From: Auxenochlorella pyrenoidosa
Taxonomy: Eukaryota > Chlorophyta > Trebouxiophyceae > Chlorellales > Chlorellaceae
DNA length: 14,086 nt
Direction: 5' to 3'
NCBI GenBank assembly: GCA_001430745.1
Contig: KQ482040.1
Coordinates: 938,930-953,015, forward strand
Shown: positions 8,801 to 14,086 of the stretch, piece by piece
Numbering within the stretch: position 1 is the first letter of the stretch
Layout of the letters: each line of letters starts with the position of its first letter
Translations under genes and position numbers: made by a program
Notes under the pieces: generated by a model
Database searches by the model: none
Seen by the model: the letters and a program-made list of their open reading frames with translations, nothing else
Told to the model about the DNA's origin: nothing

Positions 8801-11800
8801 GTGCTGACGCATTATGGCGAGCAGCTGATTGCGTGCCCGTGTACTGCATTCTTGGGGCAAATTGGCTGTAAGGGGGGCAGTATCGAGTACGACCGCAAGC
8901 CCTGCTGCACGTGAAACTTGGCCCTGCTTTGCTTCCGCTCCATCTTGCAGCGAGCCTGGCTACTACTCTGCCGCGGGCGCCAGCAACTGCACCCTGTGCC
9001 CACTCAACCAGTTCTCACCTGTGTACGGGCTCGGTGAGCTTGCTGGTATTGACTGAACGTCTACCGAGCTGGCCCTTCAGCCTGCATATCGCAGCCTTAC
9101 CATCACTTACCATGCTCACACATGATTATCTCCTGGCCAATTGCACAAGCTTGCCATCTGCCCCCTATTGCAGCTCAGCGCACCCCCGGAGAACAGAAAT
9201 GTCTCTACTGCCCTGTCGGGAGTGTGTCGAAGACAGATGATGGCAATGTTGGTTTGCAAGGCTCAACATACTGCGACCCCTGGTAAGTTGCCGCAGCAAT
9301 GGCCTGCAGGCCAGAGAAAGACTGAGGCTCTGTTGCATTGCAGGAAAGCTAACAATTCCGTGTTGAAAGCTTGTGAGTGCACAGGTTGGGCAACAGCATG
9401 CTCATTTCTTTGCTGCCATCCCTGCTGTTGGAAACTGCAGCCAGCCTGGCACTGTCTCTGCCATCGTCTCCCCGAACACATACGCAACATGCAACCCCTG
9501 CCAAGACGGGTTCTACCGATCTGGCGATGCTAGCCTGAACAACAATGTCTGCAAGCCCATCCCAGCGGGTAGGGTAACGCGCCTGCAAAGAGGGAGATGT
9601 TATTGAGTTCAGGCAGTGCCTGCGAAACGGAAGAGGCTTTCCCCAGTGCAGGTCACCCAGCTGAGCTCCTCTTTTTTGTACTGCTGCAGGGTGGAAGGAA
9701 AAGGCACGTAATAGCACCACTTATGATCGCTCCCAGCTGGAGCTGTGCGGCAAGGGGGAAGTTTCTTTCTGGTCTGACAGCAACACACGGGTCCCGGCTG
9801 ACGCGCAGTCATGCCAGGCATGCCTTGGGGACAACACCTACGCACCTCGTATGGGTGAGCTGCCTGGCCGTGCTTCCCTTTGGCTGAGCTTTCTCTTGCT
9901 CGTGGCCAGGGCTAGAGACGCAGCATGCTATACGGTATGGCCTGCATTATGCTCCTGCCAGCACAATGCTGCCTGAGCAGTGCAAGCTGGTTGATAATGG
10001 ATGCTTCGTTGCCCCGCAGGCATGTCAAGATGTCAGGCTTGCCGGGCCGGGAGTTTTCCAGACAAGAGCGTCAGCACCCTATCCGGCAATGATGTATGCA
10101 GTCCATGCACAGGCAACACCTACCGGCCGGCCGGCAGCAGCAGGTGGGGGGCCAGGGCAGGATATCGGACAGGCATTGCAGCTTGCGTGGTGGTGCCAGA
10201 CTTTGTGCCATGCTAGCAAACGATCGTGAGCTTCACAACAGCTGACTGATGTGGAATGTTTGCACCATTCATCCCGCCTGCAGCCCGACCTGCTTGACTT
10301 GCACCGCTGGCCGTGAGGTGGACAGCAGCGACAACACGAACTGCCTGCCCTGGTAAGTATATTGAGTTAGTGTGGTGCACAGCATCTAACAGCATCCTAC
10401 ATGCTCCTATGTTGGCAACCATGACAAGCCAGACCTTAACATATTGCTGGCTGGACTTACAGTGCTGGCATGTATCCATAATATCCTGCAGCCTTGCTGG
10501 GTACTACATGACTGACATCAATGGCGGCAGCAACACCTCGCTGGCTGCAATCTCATCATCCTGCATCCCCTGCGAGGTGAGCAAGGCTGTCCCTATCCAG
10601 GCATGGCAGCAGCGGCAAAGCTGCTGCAGCAGCTTGAGCAAACTTGGAACGGCACGTTTACCATAACCAGCTGGACCCTGCCACCCTGCACTGGTCTCAT
10701 GACCTTTCTCACCCTCTCACTGCAGATCAACACCTACCAGCCCATGGTAGGGCAGACCCGGTGCTTGCAGTGCCCAGCCGGTTCAAGCACCCAGGACGAG
10801 GGCAACACCGAGTGCCAGCCCTGCCCCATCGGCTACTACTCGTCCAGTGCCGCGGCAGCTTGCATCGCCGCCCCAAAAGGGACGTACGTCGAAGATGTTG
10901 GCGCAAAGACATACACTCCATGGTGAGCTGTTGCTACCTTGCAGGGCCCTGCCGTAATGGAGAGACACCGGCCCATGCTGGGCTGCAACAAGATCGACTG
11001 ACAGCTCATTGCAATCCCCTGCCTGCCTGCAGCCCTGCTGGGACATTTTCTTCAGAGGAGGGCTCAGACAGCTGTGACTCCTGCCCGCCCGGCCAGTATG
11101 CAAACACCCTGGGATCCAAATCCTGCAAGACCTGCCCCTCTGGGACGTATTCCAAGGGCCGCGCCTCCACCTGCTCTTCCTGCATGCCTGGCTACTACAG
11201 CGCCCCAGGCAGCGGTGCATGCTACGCCTGGTAAGATTTGGGAGCTGTGTGCTAGCTTCAAGCTGCTGTGAAGGGGTGCGATGTGCTTTGCCTGAGCTGC
11301 TGCATGGCAAGCTAACAGGTGCGGCTCATCCTCTGCCTGTACTGACTGCAGCAAGGCAGGATCATTTGCCAACGCATCAAGATCATCCACGTGCATGCTG
11401 TGCCCACTTGGCTCTCAGTGCCCAACAATTGCCGCTCGGTGAGTCCATTCTTCATGCATCAATTGCACCTGAGGCATTTGAGCTCTTTTCTCACGCGAGG
11501 CTTGGGGACTTGCGGACCTTGAGCTCAACAGTTGTCAACCCGCTCGTGCGTGCAGACTGCCACAGCTGTGCCCTCGAGGATTTTTTTCCAACCGAGAGGG
11601 GAGCCGGCTCTGTTCGCCATGCCCTGCCAACACTTATCAGAATAAGCTTGGACAACGCGGCTGCATAGCCTGGTGAGCTACAATGTCTCTGCCGTCATTT
11701 ACATGTGCAACATCTGTCGCTGAATCGCATGAAGTTGATCCGCAAGTTGCTGACTGTTTTCGCTCAATCTGTTCTCCCTTCTTCTGCTCCTGTAGCCCGC

Positions 11801-11883
11801 GAGGATACACTACTCGTGGCCTTGCCGGGCAGTCGTCATGCCAGCCAATGCGGCCAGCAAACCGTCGATTGATTATGCCGTAA
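5809..11883 (+). CDS. Secreted multi-module Cys-rich (ephrin-receptor-like repeat) protein, 22 exons, 1079 aa
   Basis: Exons: 5809-5899, 6102-6496, 6654-7027, 7167-7294, 7394-7682, 7797-7905, 8019-8140, 8247-8302, 8415-8549, 8704-8794, 8951-9033, 9174-9282, 9441-9568, 9690-9854, 10020-10143, 10284-10352, 10492-10576, 10726-10922, 11033-11230, 11352-11438, 11556-11672, 11796-11883 (TAA). The sum is 3240 nt and every junction keeps the frame. Residues 1-27 form a signal peptide (MGKSRPWALW, then a Leu/Ala core). Residues 31-200 are an unrecognised N-terminal domain shared with the edge paralogs. Residues 203-329 and about 490-1079 are repeats of the form C-P-x-G-x-Y/F, a Gly-rich turn, then C-x-x-C (e.g. 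CPPGQYANTLGSKSCKTC), as in GCC2/GCC3 or ephrin-receptor-like modules. Residues 330-490 interrupt them. No membrane helix, GPI signal or kinase follows, so the product should be extracellular. Two introns are GC-AG; eight split a Cys codon. The ligand and role are unknown. Confidence 0.85.
5900..6101 (+). other. GC-AG intron 1 of Cys-rich gene
   Basis: The donor is ACGGCAG|gcaagc and the acceptor ccattgcag|AATACC, joining phase 1 to give SCTA-E-YLKFDLV. In both edge paralogs the homologous intron falls after the same CTA codon in the same phase but uses GT (CGGCCG|gtgag). That conserved position is the main support for the GC donor. A GT alternative downstream (CGTGTGGG|gtcgca) also keeps frame but is a poor donor and would insert residues absent from the paralogs. 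Confidence 0.7.
6774..11883 (+). repeat. Tandem cysteine-module coding repeats
   Basis: Starting at the codon for Cys203, the gene encodes successive modules of roughly 20-50 residues with C-P-x-G-x-Y/F, Gly, then C-x-x-C. Module borders coincide with many introns. Exons 16, 19, 20 and 21 (69, 198, 87 and 117 nt) start and end in phase 2, so each can be added or removed without breaking the frame. A less cysteine-rich stretch encoded by exons 5-7 interrupts the array. Confidence 0.8.
7295..7393 (+). other. GC-AG intron 4 of Cys-rich gene
   Basis: The donor is CCGCAG|gcaagc and the acceptor gctctgcag|GGTACC. Splicing gives SSAG-YQVLSV in frame. None of the GT dinucleotides I checked between here and the in-frame TGA at 7363 is a donor that joins this exon to the next in phase. 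The hexamer gcaagc and the preceding GCAG equal those of intron 1. Confidence 0.65.
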
Positions 11884-12479
11884 TGCTTGGAATCGAACAG
11901 AAGCTCCACTTGTCTGTACACGTGTTCCCTCACTGCACTTCTCTTCAGCATTGTTTTTTAAAAAATCCAATCACCCTTCTTTGCGCTCCGCTTCTTAGTA
12001 TGCCCAGCACTTACTGCGGCGATCTCGCTGCCCTCTTCAGCAACCATGCTTCGTGCAGCCCTGCACCTGTTCATGTTTGCATCGGCGACCTCCGTCCACC
12101 TCGCCTCCTTGCAGCATGAGTGCCACGTAGATTTATCATCACCCGGACAGCTCAGCGCTCTCAACAGTCACGCACTTATAAGGAGCCTTGAACTACAGGT
12201 TACTTTTGCTCTAGACTGCTGATAGCGTGCAATTCTGTTCGTTAAAAATGCCTGACCTGTACGTCCCTTGTAAAACTGTGTCGTGCACACCTTGCGCCCC
12301 AGCTCTGCCAGCCAGGTGCCGCTCGCTTGTGTTTCACCGCTGCTTGTTGTCAGCAGATGTTTGTAGACAACACCCCCTTTGAAGCAAGAGGCATGGATGG
12401 GGCCACGAGCAGGAAAGACTGCGGGTGAGTGCGCAGGTCAACAAAGATGCAGCATGCAGTGCTGCGGGCATGCATACCC
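11884..12479 (+). other. 3' UTR and flank of Cys-rich gene
   Basis: No coding exon was found after the TAA. The stretch is less GC-rich than the genes and holds a T6A6 palindrome (11954-11965). It includes the presumed 3' UTR of about 400 nt, ending near the TGTAA at 12269, then about 200 nt before the inner end of the right repeat arm. Confidence 0.45.
12269..12273 (+). terminator. TGTAA polyadenylation signal
   Basis: TGTAA is the standard green-algal polyadenylation motif, normally 10-20 nt before the cleavage site. This copy lies 386 nt after the stop codon, a usual 3' UTR length in these algae. It is assigned by motif and position only. Confidence 0.5.
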
Positions 12480-13574
12480 TGCTGCAGTACTGCCACCCGG
12501 CCCATGCCACCCTGCAAAGCCGCACTGTGGAGGTTGTATCGCACTTAACAGGTTTCTTCGGATGCAGCAAGCATTTCTTCAGAAGGGTGTGTCGAGCAGT
12601 GCCAAGATCGTCAGACGACGCAGCTGATCAGTGCATATGTGTCCGCCCGAGGACCCTGCCTTGATCACGCAACCTGGCTGGTCAGCACGAGGCGGCGCCG
12701 GGTGCGGGGTCGTGAGGGTCTCTGCTTACCATTGCAAGTTCCGTGTCCTTGCCTGAGCGGATGTGCACCTGGCAGTGCAGGTGGGCAAGGCTGGCGGCCG
12801 GGGCTGCGCTTCTAGACGTGCATGGGTGAGAGGAGTAGACGGGACGGCAGGGTGAGGCATGCCCTGCACAGGAGCGCCCGCGTGATGGCATGCTCTTCAT
12901 GCATCAAGTCCGGTCTGCGCTGACTGTCGTGGCAGCATGGCTGGGAAAGGCAGGCCTTGGTTGACTGAGGTGGGCAGGCATGGGTTGCGTGGCTGATTGG
13001 TGGGCCATGCAGATTCTGGGCAGCGCAGGGGCGCGTCCAGGCGGTGGTGCAGCAGCACCCAGGACCCCTGCCTACCCCGTCTCCCGCCCCCTGCAGGCGG
13101 TTCCCCCCTATCAGGCCTCCCAGTTGTGCCCGAACCGCTTGCCAGGGCTCCGCAGCGAGGGGTCAGTTGACGCCCCGGATGCGGGTTTCCTCAGGGGGCA
13201 CACGTAGGGACAAGCCGCTGGATTGTGGCGCCCGAGGTATCCAGTCTCACTGGTGGCCCCTGCAGCCCTCTGCTGCTGCCGGAAGCCTTTTCTCAATCCC
13301 CAACATGTTTCAAGCCCCTGAAGGAGCGAAATTAGTTTCGCTCACCGGTCGCATTACAACCTGGCCCGGAGGACACACGACCGCTCCCGGAATACTACCG
13401 GCGGCCCTCAAAAGCCCCCAATCGCCCCTAATTCCCCATTCTTGCTCGCCTATTGGCTCTCGCCTATCACAGCCCAATTGTACTCCACTCCTGCCTGACA
13501 GTTGACAACCCAACCCCCGCCGAACACCTCTGCCGCCCGTCCCTTCCATCCAAAGCTCGAATTCGACCCTCCTG
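12480..13574 (+). promoter_or_regulatory. Upstream and promoter region of right copy
   Basis: No gene is supported here. The antisense ORF through this region and the next gene is a shadow of the signal-peptide exon and promoter. Bases 13347-13490 match the left arm closely (six mismatches in 144) and hold the same ATTGGCTCTCGCC and CCCAATTGTACTCC blocks upstream of the leader intron, so the core promoter probably lies there. Confidence 0.5.
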
Positions 13575-13715
13575 GTGAGACTGCAGCACCGAACTTGCAC
13601 GGCTGGGCGCCTTGGCAAACGAGGCATGGCTGGGGCGCGGGGTGTCTGGCCGGTCCGGAGGGCAAGCGTCCCTGTCCAAACCCCCTCCCTCCCCTCTCCC
13701 GCCCCGCCCTCGCAG
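13575..13715 (+). other. Leader (5' UTR) intron of right copy
   Basis: A CTCCTG|gtgaga donor and a cctcgcag|AACTGC acceptor bound a 141-nt C-rich intron that ends 15 nt before the ATG. The left arm has the same two sites at equivalent places (357-495). Confidence 0.6.
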
Positions 13716-13730
13716 AACTGCGACCTCGCC

Positions 13731-14086
13731 ATGACGAGGCCCAATCGCACGGCGCTCCTGGCGCTCTGCCTGCTCGCCGCGGCTGCTGGCGCCGCTGCCG
13801 CCGGCACCTGCACGGCCGGTGAGATGGGGGCATGATGGGGCGTGCGAACACTGCCATGCATGACACGCAGAGAGGGCAGGGCGAGCTGGAACTGGCAGCT
13901 GAGGGGCAGGCCAGCATGCCCCCTGGGCAGGAGCGGTGCCGGCCCTGCCGTCTTTGACGGCCAAGAGACACCTCTCACATGCCTCCCACCATCCCCCTGT
14001 CTGCCCGCTGCAGTCGACTTCAAGCTCGACCTGGTCGATGCCACCGGCCACACCTCTGACCCCATCGCCAAGTGCCTCAGCTCATT
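13731..14086 (+). CDS. Secreted Cys-rich family protein, 5' end only (right copy)
   Basis: Partial gene running off the right edge. Coding exons are 13731-13818 and 14014-14086, with a 195-nt GT-AG intron between them in phase 1. The 29-residue first exon is a signal peptide (MTRPNR, Leu/Ala core, ending GTCTA). The second exon begins VDFKLDLVDATGHT and continues to a Cys (AKCLSS) that aligns with the Cys of ALCLQSY in the complete family member at 5809-11883. It is nearly identical to the left-edge copy: no differences in exon 1 and two silent ones in the visible part of exon 2. The gene points away from the centre, as does its twin. What follows, including any cysteine repeats, is outside the window. 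Confidence 0.83.

Larger units (their letters stand above)
12480..14086. repeat. Right arm of large inverted duplication
   Basis: This arm is the reverse-complement partner of 1-1594. The outer two thirds (promoter, leader intron, first exon) are very similar. The inner 500 nt has many substitutions and indels, and an ORF open on the left is interrupted here. The first coding intron is 15 nt longer (195 against 180 nt) owing to an indel just after the donor. The arm continues past the window edge. Confidence 0.93.

Noticed and set aside
7026..11675. Apparent short proteins ending in Pro-Trp or Ala-Trp
   Set aside because: The Trp codon is formed by exon TG plus the first intron G. Splicing gives a Cys and continues the frame into the next module.
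13310..14071. A 253-codon open frame on the minus strand, with a similar open frame at 16-606 on the plus strand
   Set aside because: Both are the antisense of the signal-peptide exon, introns and promoter of the edge genes. They are similar only because the arms are inverted copies; the sense frames carry the signal peptide and match the central gene.
1..14086. Transposon or MITE bounded by inverted repeats
   Set aside because: The arms contain gene starts and promoters, there is no transposase or integrase, and the repeats run past the window rather than ending at target-site duplications.

Overview
This looks like nuclear DNA of a green alga (Chlorophyta; the compact GC-rich genes point to a trebouxiophyte such as a Chlorella or Coccomyxa relative, but the genus is inference). 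The evidence is GC-rich sequence, many short introns of about 100-230 nt with gtgag/gtaag donors and tgcag acceptors, an organelle-type transit region on one product, and a TGTAA polyadenylation motif. There are no operons, Shine-Dalgarno sites, CRISPR arrays or insertion sequences. Almost every long ORF is a chance reading frame; the real genes had to be read exon by exon.

Layout. Bases 1-1594 and about 12480-14086 are the two arms of a large inverted duplication. Each arm carries the 5' end of the same gene, pointing outward and cut by the window edge 73 nt into its second coding exon, plus a leader intron and about 1 kb of conserved upstream DNA. Between the arms lie two complete, divergently transcribed genes. 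On the minus strand (4452 to 1887), seven exons encode a 517-residue organelle-type NOG1/Obg-family GTPase. On the plus strand (5809 to 11883), 22 exons encode a 1079-residue secreted protein made mostly of ephrin-receptor-like (GCC2/GCC3-type) cysteine repeats. All junctions of both genes keep the frame. The 1.36 kb between them is a shared divergent promoter region.

How the genes relate. The central secreted protein and the two edge genes belong to one family: signal peptide, a short Ser/Thr-Cys-Thr-Ala motif, a first coding intron at the same place and phase, then a matching start of an N-terminal domain. So the window holds three members of a locally expanded secreted cysteine-rich family around an unrelated housekeeping GTPase gene. 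I could not assign a function to the secreted family; wall, matrix or cell-surface recognition is speculation. The best leads are the inverted duplication with only silent coding differences, introns that repeatedly split a cysteine codon at module borders, two GC-AG introns with identical splice contexts, and a repeat module that has lost two cysteines together.
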